In this document: positions 34,392-42,448 of the stretch, one piece after another | How positions within the stretch are numbered: position 1 is the first letter of the stretch | How the letters are laid out: each line of letters opens with the position of its first letter | From: JANNAV01 sp031384695 | GTDB taxonomy: Bacteria > Pseudomonadota > Alphaproteobacteria > Rhodobacterales > Rhodobacteraceae | Assembly: GCA_031384695.1 (NCBI GenBank) | Contig: JANNAV010000073.1 | Coordinates: 1 to 64,000 of the forward strand | Length of the DNA stretch: 64,000 nt | Direction: 5' to 3' | Notes under the pieces: model-generated | Database searches by the model: none | Seen by the model: only the letters and a program-made list of their open reading frames with translations | Told to the model about the DNA's origin: nothing | Position numbers and translations under genes: made by a program

Positions 34392-35088
34392 CCTGCTCTC
34401 CCAACCTTGCCATCTCGGCGGTGAAGGCTTTGATGGTGGCGGCGGCAGGGCCGTCGGCGCGGATGTGGCCTGCATCAAGCCACAGCACGCGGTCGGCCAG
34501 CGCCACTGCGGCGGGCGCATGGGTGATGGTGATCAGCCGTTGCGGCAGGGCGGCAAGGCGGCGGGAGAGGCGGGCTTTGGTCGGCAGATCGAGGCCCGCG
34601 AAAGGCTCGTCCAGCAGGATGGTGCCGGGGTTCATCAAGAGGACCGCCAGCAGGCAGAGGTAGTGGCGCTGGCCTTGGGAAAGGGTGTGGGTGGGCGCTT
34701 TGGCCCAATGGCTGCGGGACTCTGTGGCCAGCAGGGTTTGCACGGCGGCGGCGGGGTTGGGGTGGCCTTGCTGGATCAGACCGAAGGCAAGCTCCTCTTC
34801 CACCGTGGGGAACAGGATCTGGTGATCGGGGTTCTGAAACAGGATGCCGAGCTGCGCCAGCAGCGCCTTGCGGTCTTGCGCGGGGTTGAGGCCGTTGATC
34901 TGCACGCTGCCGGTGGAGGGCGGGGTGAGCCCGGCGATCAGGCGCAGAAGCGTGGTTTTGCCCGAGCCGTTGCGGCCGATGATGCCGATGCGGGCTTCGG
35001 TGAGGGTGAGGCTCAGGGGGTGCAGGATGGTTTTGCCGGAGAGGGTGACGCTGGCGTTGATAAGGTTGATGCCGGGGGCGTCGCGCAT
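34366..35088 (-). CDS. bioM: Energy-coupling factor ATP-binding protein (BioM)
   Basis: 240 residues. Walker A GRNGSGKTT, Q-loop FQNPDHQ, signature LSQGQ (LSGGQ-like), Walker B ILLDEPFAGLD and H-loop THAP are all present. FQNPDHQILF is the ECF-specific Q-helix. It hydrolyses ATP to drive biotin import through BioN and BioY. First gene of the three-gene transcript. No riboswitch or BirA-type operator is apparent in the 300 bp upstream. Confidence 0.92.
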   Translation of the reverse strand: MRDAPGINLINASVTLSGKTILHPLSLTLTEARIGIIGRNGSGKTTLLRLIAGLTPPSTGSVQINGLNPAQDRKALLAQLGILFQNPDHQILFPTVEEELAFGLIQQGHPNPAAAVQTLLATESRSHWAKAPTHTLSQGQRHYLCLLAVLLMNPGTILLDEPFAGLDLPTKARLSRRLAALPQRLITITHAPAAVALADRVLWLDAGHIRADGPAAATIKAFTAEMARLGEQDADTHLAG

Positions 35089-35099
35089 GGGGGATCCTT

Positions 35100-35145
35100 T
35101 CCGCTGGCAAGGCTTCTAGCGCTCCGCTGGCAAGGCTTCTAGCGC
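35100..35145. repeat. Perfect 23-bp tandem duplication
   Basis: The unit TCCGCTGGCAAGGCTTCTAG plus CGC occurs twice head to tail, immediately upstream of bioM. It looks like a recent slippage or duplication event and may change the promoter. Confidence 0.85.
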
Positions 35146-35287
35146 GCAGCGGGGGAAGGTGCAAATGCGGGGGCCTACGCGGCACTTTTGCGGCCGGGAT
35201 CATGAAAATGCCGGGCATCCTTTGGGGACGCCCGGCTGATGCTGCGGCTGTGGTCCGGTGCTTGCAGCGGACCGGTTGTGCCTTAAA

Positions 35288-35393
35288 GCGTGTTACGTCC
35301 AATCGGGTTCAACCGATTGGGCGCGACACGCAACATTCCCAAGCCGGTCTTGTCCTGGATTTCCTTCAATCTGAATCAGATTGAAGGAAATCC
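35288..35393. repeat. Double-hairpin intergenic element
   Basis: Hairpin 1 (35288-35331): GCGTGT ... ACACGC enclosing CCAATCGG-GTTCAA-CCGATTGG, one mismatch in 19 bp. Hairpin 2 (35357-35393): a perfect 18-bp palindrome, GGATTTCCTTCAATCTGA, one base, then its complement. There is no U tract on either strand. It fills the gap between bioM and a small lipoprotein gene. I recall similar palindromes scattered in alphaproteobacterial genomes. It may be a REP-like repeat or structured RNA. Confidence 0.65.
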
Positions 35394-35396
35394 GCT

Positions 35397-35657
35397 CTAG
35401 CAATCGTCGGTATAGGTCTGGCCGTTCGAGTTGCGATAGTAGCACTGGCCGCGCTGGGGGGCGGGACCGATCAGGGTGGAGGCGGCGACGCCGACAGCAG
35501 CCCCGATCAATGCGCCCTGCACGCGGTTTGAGGGTTTCGAGACCGCAGCCCCCAGAACCGCCCCGCCAAGCGCGCCTGCGGCGGTATTCTGGTCGGTGGT
35601 CTGGCAGGCCGAGAGCGACAGGGCGATTACCGGCAGGATAAGGAAAAATTTGGTCAT
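35397..35657 (-). CDS. Small glycine-zipper lipoprotein
   Basis: 86 residues. A lipoprotein signal ends in the lipobox LSAC (Cys 18). AAGALGGAVLGAAVS and GALIGAAVGVAAS are glycine-zipper segments as in 2TM-glycine-zipper/Rick17kDa proteins, with a C-terminal CYYRNSNGQTYTDDC that could form a disulfide. It is presumably an outer-membrane or periplasmic protein. Monocistronic; the MFS gene beyond 35760 runs the same way with a 100-bp gap. Confidence 0.82.
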   Translation of the reverse strand: MTKFFLILPVIALSLSACQTTDQNTAAGALGGAVLGAAVSKPSNRVQGALIGAAVGVAASTLIGPAPQRGQCYYRNSNGQTYTDDC

Positions 35658-35759
35658 GGCAGCCTCGATTCGGTTTGAGGGGGTGAGGGAGTGAGCGGGT
35701 TACGAGGGGACAACGCGTGGCGGCAGGAATGGTTCCGCAAGGCGGCGGAACAACTTGCG

Positions 35760-36995
35760 TTACGCGGTGCGCCGGATGGTGCGGTTGAGGCCGAGAAACA
35801 GGCCGATGGCGCCTATCAGGGCGGCGCAGGGCATGGCGATGCCGAAGCCCTGCGCATCGGCCAAAAGGCCCACTCCCAGAACCGAGATCGCGCCCGCCGC
35901 GCGGGCCAGCATCAGGTTGTTGCCCAGAACCCGGCTTCGCATGTGTTCGGGGGTGCGGTTCTGCAAGATGATGTTGTTGCCTGTCACGACATAGCTGCAG
36001 CCAAACCCCAGCAAGAACAGGCAGGCGATAGCGAGTGTGGTGGCACCCGGAAACACGCTGAGCGCCGGAAAGAGCAACCCATCAAGCAGCATCACCGCGA
36101 CAAGCACCCGCAGCGTCGCGCGTTCCTGCCCGTGACCCGAATTGCGCCTTGCATGAACCAGACCTGCGAACAGCCCGCCCGCCATCAGACTGGCGGTCAG
36201 CAGGGTGAAATATGCGGGCGAGAACAGCGAGAAGCGGTCGTTGATCGCGGGCATCATGCTTGTCAGCGGCCTTTGCATCACCGCCACCACGAGGACGAAG
36301 AGACTGGCACGAAAGACCACCGGGTTGGTCCAGAACACGGTGAGGCCAGCGACAACCTCGGGCAACAGTGCGGGGGCGTCGGTTGCCTCTTTCGGCGGCT
36401 GCGGGTGCAAGGTGATACCACTGAGGCACCACAGATACCCCAGCGTTCCCAATGCGTTGGCAGCAAAAGCCAAAGGCGCGATGCCCAGCCCGAAGGAAAA
36501 CAGCATCCCTGCCAGCAATGGCCCCAGAATATAGCTGATCTGCACCACGCTGACATTGACGGCAACCGCCGCAGACAGGTTCTGCTGGCTGACAAGCCGG
36601 TTCAGAAGTCCAAAGAACGCAGGCTGGCCAAAGCCCACGAGCGTACCCTCGACGAGGGCAAATCCTGCCAGCATGGCAGGGGTCAGCGCACCTGATGCCG
36701 CAACCGCTGAGAGCGTCAACCCGGTGCAGACCTGCAACCACAAGACCGATTTGAGGATGCGGAGCCTGTCGCCACGATCGGCAAAGGCCGCAGCGAACGG
36801 GGTGACGAGGATGGACGGGAACAGATCGCAGAAATAAGCGATGCCGACCCAGGTTGCGGACGCGGTTGTCTGCCACATCCACCAGCCAATCGACAGCAGC
36901 GTGATCCAGTAGAAGACATAGGATATCCCGTAGCCGGTGACAAACCGCAGATATGCGGGTTCGCGGAGCACGCCGAATCCATCCCTGAGCCGCAT
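35760..36995 (-). CDS. Major facilitator superfamily transporter
   Basis: 411 residues, twelve predicted helices. The pattern resembles the enterobactin-exporter/MFS_3 group: AYFCDLFPSILVTPFAAAFADRGDR carries the loop 2-3 GxxxDR signature (FADRGDR), and RNSGHGQERATLRV is the central loop. VTGNNIILQNRTPEHMRSRV is the matching loop 8-9 motif. Codon use seems somewhat less GC-biased than in adjacent genes, so it may be accessory. The substrate is unknown. Confidence 0.82.
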   Translation of the reverse strand: MRLRDGFGVLREPAYLRFVTGYGISYVFYWITLLSIGWWMWQTTASATWVGIAYFCDLFPSILVTPFAAAFADRGDRLRILKSVLWLQVCTGLTLSAVAASGALTPAMLAGFALVEGTLVGFGQPAFFGLLNRLVSQQNLSAAVAVNVSVVQISYILGPLLAGMLFSFGLGIAPLAFAANALGTLGYLWCLSGITLHPQPPKEATDAPALLPEVVAGLTVFWTNPVVFRASLFVLVVAVMQRPLTSMMPAINDRFSLFSPAYFTLLTASLMAGGLFAGLVHARRNSGHGQERATLRVLVAVMLLDGLLFPALSVFPGATTLAIACLFLLGFGCSYVVTGNNIILQNRTPEHMRSRVLGNNLMLARAAGAISVLGVGLLADAQGFGIAMPCAALIGAIGLFLGLNRTIRRTA

Positions 36996-37039
36996 TCAGC
37001 ACTTTCTTTCTTCGCGCGCTGGCCCGACCGTTTTGGCGG

Positions 37040-37103
37040 GCCGGGCCTTGCGCCTGTGCAGGCCCGGCGGTTTGGGTGAGTTTAGTCGGGGTGAACCCCC
37101 GAC
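37040..37103 (-). terminator. Two hairpins after gabT, possible terminator region
   Basis: GTCGGGG/CCCCGAC (37085-37103) touches the gabT stop. GCCGGGCCT/AGGCCCGGC with an 11-nt loop (37040-37068) follows. Neither has a T tract on the minus strand, so termination is only possible. Confidence 0.35.
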
Positions 37104-38378
37104 CTACGTGCGGGCCGCCGCCACGGCTGCCTCAAGAATATCCATCGCTTCGGCGAAGTGGGCGTCGGGGATGGTGATGGGGGCGAGGAAGCGGATGACG
37201 TTGCCGTAGACGCCGCAGGTGAGCAGGATCAGGCCGCGCTTTTGCGCCTCGGCGCGGACGCGGGTGGTGAAGCCTGCGTCGGGCTCGTGCGTGCCTGGGT
37301 TGGCGAATTCGACCGCCACCATGAAGCCGGGGCCGCGGATGTCTGCGATCTCGGGGGCGGTGGAGCGGATCGCCTCCAGACGCTGTTTCAGGCGGCTGCC
37401 AAGTTCGTTGGCGCGGTCGCAAAGCGCCTCGTCTTCGATTACGTCGAGCACAGCGTTGGCCGCCGCGATGCCCAGGGGGTTGCCGCCATAGGTGCCGCCA
37501 AGCCCGCCGGGGTGGGCCGCGTCCATCAGGCTGGCGCGGCCGGTAAGGGCGGCGAGGGGCAGGCCTCCGGCGAGGCCCTTGGCCATGGTGGTGATGTCGG
37601 CGGCGATGCCGTAGCCTTCCATCGCGAACATGTGGCCGGTGCGGGCAAAGCCGGTCTGCACCTCGTCGGCGATCATCACGATGCCATGCTCGTCGCAAAG
37701 TTTGCGGATGGCGCGGACAAGGTCTTTGGGGGCGGGATAAAAGCCGCCCTCGCCCTGCACCGGCTCGAAGATGATGGCCGCGACCCGGGCGGGATCAAGA
37801 TCGGCCTTGAACAGTTTGGTGATGCCGTCCATCGCGTGGGCGGTGGTGACGCCGTGGATCTCTTGCGGGAAGGGGACGTGGTAGATATCGGGCATCATGG
37901 CGCCGAAACCCTTCTTGTAGGGCTCCACCTTGCCAGTGAGCGACATGCCGAGGAAGGTGCGGCCGTGAAAGGCGCCGCCGAAGGCAATCACCGCGTTGCG
38001 CCCGGTGGCGATGCGGGCGACTTTGACGGCGTTTTCGATGGCCTCGGCGCCGGTGGTGACGAAGACGGTTTTCTTCGGCCAATCGCCGGGGACGGCGGCG
38101 TTCAGGCGCTCGGCCAGGCGGACGTAATTCTCGTAAGGCAGCACCTGATGGCAGGTGTGGGTGAAGCGCGACATCTGTTCGGTGACGGCGGCCATCACGC
38201 GCGGGTGGCAGTGGCCGGTGTTCACCACCGCGATGCCGGCGGCGAAATCAATGTAGCGGTTGCCCTCGATATCCCAGACCTCGGAATTGACCGCGCGGTC
38301 CACATAGATCTGGGTCATCACCCCGATGCCACGCGAGATCGAGGCATCACGGCGGCTGGCGACTTCGGCGTTTTTCAT
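37104..38378 (-). CDS. gabT: 4-aminobutyrate aminotransferase (class III PLP enzyme)
   Basis: 424 residues. It transfers the amino group of GABA (or 5-aminovalerate and similar) to 2-oxoglutarate. Motifs seen: VTTGAEAIENAVKVAR, FGGAFHGRT, FEPVQGEGGF, IADEVQTGFARTG and TTMAKGLAGG with the PLP lysine. AAGGA with an 8-base spacing favours the ATG at 38378 over upstream starts. No gabD is adjacent. A 12-bp palindrome lies 30 bp upstream. Confidence 0.93.
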   Translation of the reverse strand: MKNAEVASRRDASISRGIGVMTQIYVDRAVNSEVWDIEGNRYIDFAAGIAVVNTGHCHPRVMAAVTEQMSRFTHTCHQVLPYENYVRLAERLNAAVPGDWPKKTVFVTTGAEAIENAVKVARIATGRNAVIAFGGAFHGRTFLGMSLTGKVEPYKKGFGAMMPDIYHVPFPQEIHGVTTAHAMDGITKLFKADLDPARVAAIIFEPVQGEGGFYPAPKDLVRAIRKLCDEHGIVMIADEVQTGFARTGHMFAMEGYGIAADITTMAKGLAGGLPLAALTGRASLMDAAHPGGLGGTYGGNPLGIAAANAVLDVIEDEALCDRANELGSRLKQRLEAIRSTAPEIADIRGPGFMVAVEFANPGTHEPDAGFTTRVRAEAQKRGLILLTCGVYGNVIRFLAPITIPDAHFAEAMDILEAAVAAART

Positions 38379-38407
38379 CGGTTTGGTCCTTCGGGTGGTT
38401 TGGAGGT

Positions 38408-38419
38408 ATTTGATCAAAT
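38408..38419. promoter_or_regulatory. Palindrome ATTTGATCAAAT upstream of gabT
   Basis: A perfect 12-bp palindrome about 30 bp before the gabT start. Its form suits a GntR- or Lrp-type operator; no evidence identifies the protein. Confidence 0.35.
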
Positions 38420-38443
38420 TTCGATGCCGGTTTCAATGGCAAA

Positions 38444-38467
38444 GGTGGGGCCTCCGGCGGGGATATT
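38444..38467. repeat. CCTCCGGCGGGGATATT intergenic motif, copy A
   Basis: A 24-base block including CCTCCGGCGGGGATATT is identical at 51243-51266 and is followed by a purine-rich CAGAGAAGAA. It lies between divergent gabT and dprA. The stem CCTCCGGCGGGG may fold locally. Related endings occur at about 20530 and 28648. Confidence 0.6.
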
Positions 38468-38561
38468 TGGCCAGAGAAGAATGCGGGGGCGTTGGAGAGG
38501 ATTCATCAGCGGTTAACCTTATCCGGGTCTGATCGGGAATCAGGGGTGGGTGAGGTTGGCG

Positions 38562-39698
38562 ATGGGGTTGAGATTGGTGGCGGCTGAGGCGGAGGATCCG
38601 GCGGATTGGTTGCGGCTGATCCGGTCGCGGCGGGTGGGGGCGGTAACGTTTCACCGGTTGCTGGCGGAACATGGCTCGGCCGCAGCGGCGCTGGCGGCTT
38701 TGCCAGAGATTGCGCGGGCGAGCGGGGTGGAGAATTACACGATTTGCCCTGAGGCGGTGGTGCGGGCGGAGATGGCGCTGGCGCGGGTGGCGGGGGCGGT
38801 GATGCTGCGCTGGGGCGAGCCTGGGTATCCGGCGTTGCTGCGCGAGGTGGCGGATGCGCCGCCGGTGCTTTGGGTGCAGGGCGATCCGGGGCTGCTCGGC
38901 CGGCCGATGGTGGCAATGGTGGGCGCGCGCAACGCCTCGTCGTTGGGGGTGCGGATGGCGCGGCGGCTGGCGGAAGGCCTGGGGGCTGCGGGGATGGTGG
39001 TGGTGTCGGGTCTGGCGCGCGGCATTGATGCCGAGGCGCACCGGGCGGCGCTGGCCACGGGAACGGTTGCGGTGCAGGCGGGCGGCGTCGATGTGATCTA
39101 TCCGGCCGAGAACACCGAGCTTGCGGGCGAGATTCTGGCGGCGGGCTGCCGGATATCGGAGCAGCCGATGGGCATGCCGCCGCAGGCGCGGCATTTTCCG
39201 CTGCGCAACCGGATCGTGTCGGGGGTGGCGCGGGCGGTGCTGGTGGTGGAGGCGGCTGCGCGATCGGGGAGTTTGATCACGGCGCGCAATGCTCTCGATC
39301 AGGGGCGCGAGGTGATGGCGGTGCCGGGGCATCCTTGTGATGCACGGGCCGCCGGATGCAATATGCTGATCCGCGATGGGGCGACGCTGATCCGGGGGGC
39401 GGGCGATGTGATGGAGGCGCTGGGGATCACCGGGTTCGCACCGGAGCAGGCGGTGTTTGCCGGGAGGGAGGCGGCCGATCCGGCACCGCCGCCGCCACGG
39501 CCACCGCGGGCGCTTGCCGATATCTCGGCGGTGCACAGCCAGATACTGGCGCGATTGGGGCCGAGTCCCCTTGCGGAGGACCAGTTGATCCGGGATCTGG
39601 CCTTGCCGCCGTCGTTGCTTGCGGGGGCGCTGATCGCGTTGGAACTGGAGGGACGGGTGCTGCGGCAGGCGGGAGGGCTGCTGAGCCGGGTGGAGTGA
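38562..39698 (+). CDS. dprA: DNA-processing protein DprA
   Basis: 378 residues. The Rossmann core (residues about 115-310) shows VGARNASSLGVRMARRLAEG, VVSGLARGIDAEAHRAAL, SEQPMGMPPQARHFPLRNRI and VMAVPGHP, all DprA/Smf signatures. A SAM-like N-terminus (GAVTFHRLL) and a C-terminal winged helix (LPPSLLAGALIALELEGRV) flank it. It loads RecA on incoming single-stranded DNA in transformation. GAGG six bases before supports ATG 38562; a GTG at 38550 is possible. topA follows after 83 bp. Confidence 0.93.
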   Translation: MGLRLVAAEAEDPADWLRLIRSRRVGAVTFHRLLAEHGSAAAALAALPEIARASGVENYTICPEAVVRAEMALARVAGAVMLRWGEPGYPALLREVADAPPVLWVQGDPGLLGRPMVAMVGARNASSLGVRMARRLAEGLGAAGMVVVSGLARGIDAEAHRAALATGTVAVQAGGVDVIYPAENTELAGEILAAGCRISEQPMGMPPQARHFPLRNRIVSGVARAVLVVEAAARSGSLITARNALDQGREVMAVPGHPCDARAAGCNMLIRDGATLIRGAGDVMEALGITGFAPEQAVFAGREAADPAPPPPRPPRALADISAVHSQILARLGPSPLAEDQLIRDLALPPSLLAGALIALELEGRVLRQAGGLLSRVE

Positions 39699-39712
39699 GG
39701 TGACACGCTCCA

Positions 39713-39741
39713 TTGACAAGGGGGCATGTTCGCCCGCATCT
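39713..39741 (+). promoter_or_regulatory. Possible topA promoter
   Basis: TTGACA (39713-39718) with a 17-bp spacer to GCATCT (39736-39741). The -35 is consensus and the -10 weak. Supercoiling-sensitive expression is common for topA but not readable here. Confidence 0.3.
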
Positions 39742-39781
39742 TGCCGCGCCGCCCGTTGGGGCGGCAGGCAGTGAGGGTTAC

Positions 39782-42445
39782 ATGGCTGTAGTTGTTGTCG
39801 AATCTCCGGCTAAGGCCAAGACAATCAACAAATATCTGGGGCCGGGCTATACGGTTCTGGCCTCGTACGGCCATGTGCGGGACTTGCCTGCCAAGGATGG
39901 CTCGGTGGACCCGGAGGCCGGATTCGCCATGACCTGGGAGATTGCGGCGGACAGTCGCAAGCATATGAAGGCCATCACCGAGGCGCTGAAAACCGATGAC
40001 GAGCTGATTCTGGCAACCGACCCCGACCGCGAGGGCGAGGCGATTTCGTGGCATTTGCAGGAGGCGCTGCACAACAGCCTGAAAAAGGGTAAGAAGGTTT
40101 CAAGGGTGACGTTCAACGCCATCACCAAGGCGTCGGTGACCGAGGCGATGAAGCATCCCCGCCAGGTGGACCAGCCTTTGGTGGACGCGTATCTCGCGCG
40201 GCGGGCGCTGGATTATCTGGTGGGGTTCACCCTGTCGCCGGTGCTGTGGCGCAAGCTGCCGGGATCACGCTCGGCCGGGCGGGTGCAATCGGTGTGCCTG
40301 CGGCTGGTGGTGGAACGCGAGATGGAGATCGAGGCGTTCCGGGCGCAGGAATTCTGGACGGTGAAGGCAGATTTGGCAACGCCACGCGGGCAGGTGTTCG
40401 AGGCGCGGCTGATCTCGCTGGCAGGCCGCAAGCTGGACAAATTCGATATTCCGACGGCGGAAGCGGCGGAAATTGCGGTGCAGGCGGTGAGGTCGCGGCC
40501 CTTGAAGGTGCTGTCGGTCGAGGCGAAACCAGCGGCGCGCAACCCTTCGGCGCCGTTCATGACCTCGACCCTGCAACAGGAGGCGAGCCGCAAGTTCGGC
40601 ATGGGGGCCAAGGCCTGCATGTCGGCGGCGCAGCGTTTGTACGAGGCGGGGCACATTACCTATATGCGGACCGACGGTATCGACATGGCCCCCGAGGCGG
40701 TGATGGCGGCGCGCGAGGCGATTGTGGCGCGGTTCGGGAAGGCCTACGTGCCCGACAGCCCCCGGATGTACAAGAACAAGGCGAAAAACGCCCAAGAAGC
40801 GCATGAGTGCATCCGGCCGACCGAGATGGCGGCGGGGCCGGAGGATCTGCGGCTGGCCGAGGCGGATCAGCGCAAGTTGTACGATCTGATCTGGAAGCGG
40901 ACCATCGCCAGCCAGATGGCGGCGGCGCGGCTGGAGCGGACGACGGTGGATGTGGCCAGCGCCGATGCGCAGGTGGTGCTGCGCGCGACGGGGCAGGTGG
41001 TGCTGTTTGACGGGTTCCTCAAGGTTTATGAGGAAGGGCGCGACGACCCTGAACATCGTGCCACCTCCGGCGGCGAGGACGAAGACGACGCGCGGCTGCC
41101 GCAGATCATGCAGAATGAGGCAGTGGAAAAGCGGAAAGTGGCACCCGAGCAGCATTTCACCCAAGCGCCGCCGCGCTATTCCGAGGCGACTTTGGTGAAG
41201 CGGATGGAAGAGCTGGGGATTGGCCGGCCTTCAACCTATGCCTCTGTTCTGACCACGATTCAGGACCGGGAATATGTGCGCAAAGACAAGAACCGGCTGA
41301 TCCCCGAGGATAAGGGGCGGCTGGTTACCGCGTTTCTGACCAATTATTTCCGCCGCTATGTGGAGTATGATTTCACCGCCGATCTGGAGACGCAGCTTGA
41401 TGATGTCTCGGCGGGAACGCGGGATTACAAGCAGGTGCTGGAACGGTTCTGGCGCGATTTCTCGGCGGCGGTGGCGGAAACGGCGGATTTGCGCATTGGC
41501 GAGGTGCTGACCAAGATTGATGAGTTTCTGGCCCCGCATTTGTATCCGCTGCGCGCGGACGGGTCTGATCCCAAGATTTGTACGGTGTGCGGCACCGGGC
41601 GGTTGCATCTGAAAACCGCGCGGTCAGGGTCGGCGTTCATCGGCTGCGGCAATTATCCGGAATGCCGCTATACAAGGCCGATTTCGGGCGGCGATGAGGG
41701 CGGCTCGGTGGAGGGGCGCATTCTGGGCGAGGACGATGGGGTGCCTGTCAGCCTGCGCGCCGGGCGGTTCGGGCCCTATGTGCAGAAGGGCGAGGCGACG
41801 GAGGAGGTGCCGAAACCGCCGCGCGCCAGCCTGCCGAAGGGCTGGGCGCCAGAGAGCCTGACGCTGGAACGGGCGATCACGCTGTTGAACCTGCCGCGCC
41901 AGATCGGGCCGCACCCGGAGGACGGCGTGATGGTGGAGGCGGCGATCGGGCGGTTCGGGCCTTATGTGAAGCATGGCGCGGTTTATGCCAATGTGGCCGA
42001 TGTGGAGGAGGTTTTCACCATCGGCATGAACCGGGCGATGGAGGTTCTGGCGCAAAAGGCGGCGTCGCGCGGGCGGGGCACGGTGGCGGTGGTGGCGCTG
42101 CGCGATCTGGGCGCGCACCCGGACGGCGGGCCGGTGCAGGTGATGCCGGGGAAATACGGACCTTACGTGAAGTGGGGCAAGGTGAATGCGACCTTGCCGA
42201 AGGAATTGACCCCCGAGACGGTGACGCTGGAGGAGGCTTTGGCTTTGGTGGCTGAAAAGGCGGGCAAGAAGCCGGGCGCGAAAAAGGCGGCTGTGAAGAA
42301 ACCGGCGGCCAAAGTTGCGGTGAAGAAGGCGGCCGCGAAAAAGTCTGCGGTGAAGAAGGTTGTGGCGGGGAAACCGGCTGCCAGGAAACCTGCCGCGAAG
42401 AAAACCGCTGCCGGGATGGCGGCGGATTTTGGGGTGCTGGAGTAG
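39782..42445 (+). CDS. topA: DNA topoisomerase I
   Basis: 887 residues. It relaxes negative supercoils through a type IA mechanism. The Toprim domain starts VVVESPAKAKTINKYLG, with DPDREGEAISWH for metal binding. The catalytic tyrosine lies in ITYMRTDGIDM. A zinc ribbon (CTVCGTGRLHL ... GCGNYPECRYT, residues about 600-640) is followed by repeat-like TopA C domains (GRFGPYV). A Lys/Ala-rich tail (about 50 residues; AKKAAVKKPAAK) likely binds DNA nonspecifically. The ATG at 39782 matches the universal N-terminus. Confidence 0.97.
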   Translation: MAVVVVESPAKAKTINKYLGPGYTVLASYGHVRDLPAKDGSVDPEAGFAMTWEIAADSRKHMKAITEALKTDDELILATDPDREGEAISWHLQEALHNSLKKGKKVSRVTFNAITKASVTEAMKHPRQVDQPLVDAYLARRALDYLVGFTLSPVLWRKLPGSRSAGRVQSVCLRLVVEREMEIEAFRAQEFWTVKADLATPRGQVFEARLISLAGRKLDKFDIPTAEAAEIAVQAVRSRPLKVLSVEAKPAARNPSAPFMTSTLQQEASRKFGMGAKACMSAAQRLYEAGHITYMRTDGIDMAPEAVMAAREAIVARFGKAYVPDSPRMYKNKAKNAQEAHECIRPTEMAAGPEDLRLAEADQRKLYDLIWKRTIASQMAAARLERTTVDVASADAQVVLRATGQVVLFDGFLKVYEEGRDDPEHRATSGGEDEDDARLPQIMQNEAVEKRKVAPEQHFTQAPPRYSEATLVKRMEELGIGRPSTYASVLTTIQDREYVRKDKNRLIPEDKGRLVTAFLTNYFRRYVEYDFTADLETQLDDVSAGTRDYKQVLERFWRDFSAAVAETADLRIGEVLTKIDEFLAPHLYPLRADGSDPKICTVCGTGRLHLKTARSGSAFIGCGNYPECRYTRPISGGDEGGSVEGRILGEDDGVPVSLRAGRFGPYVQKGEATEEVPKPPRASLPKGWAPESLTLERAITLLNLPRQIGPHPEDGVMVEAAIGRFGPYVKHGAVYANVADVEEVFTIGMNRAMEVLAQKAASRGRGTVAVVALRDLGAHPDGGPVQVMPGKYGPYVKWGKVNATLPKELTPETVTLEEALALVAEKAGKKPGAKKAAVKKPAAKVAVKKAAAKKSAVKKVVAGKPAARKPAAKKTAAGMAADFGVLE

Positions 42446-42448
42446 CCG

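Noticed and set aside
35089..35287. Biotin-responsive riboswitch or BirA/BioR operator upstream of bioM
   Set aside because: I could not find a TTATMKATAA-type BioR palindrome or other recognised biotin element; only the 23-bp duplication is clear.
42270..42410. Repetitive AAG/GCG-rich stretch considered as a DNA repeat
   Set aside because: It encodes the usual Lys/Ala-rich C-terminal tail of topoisomerase I; the repetitiveness follows from protein composition.
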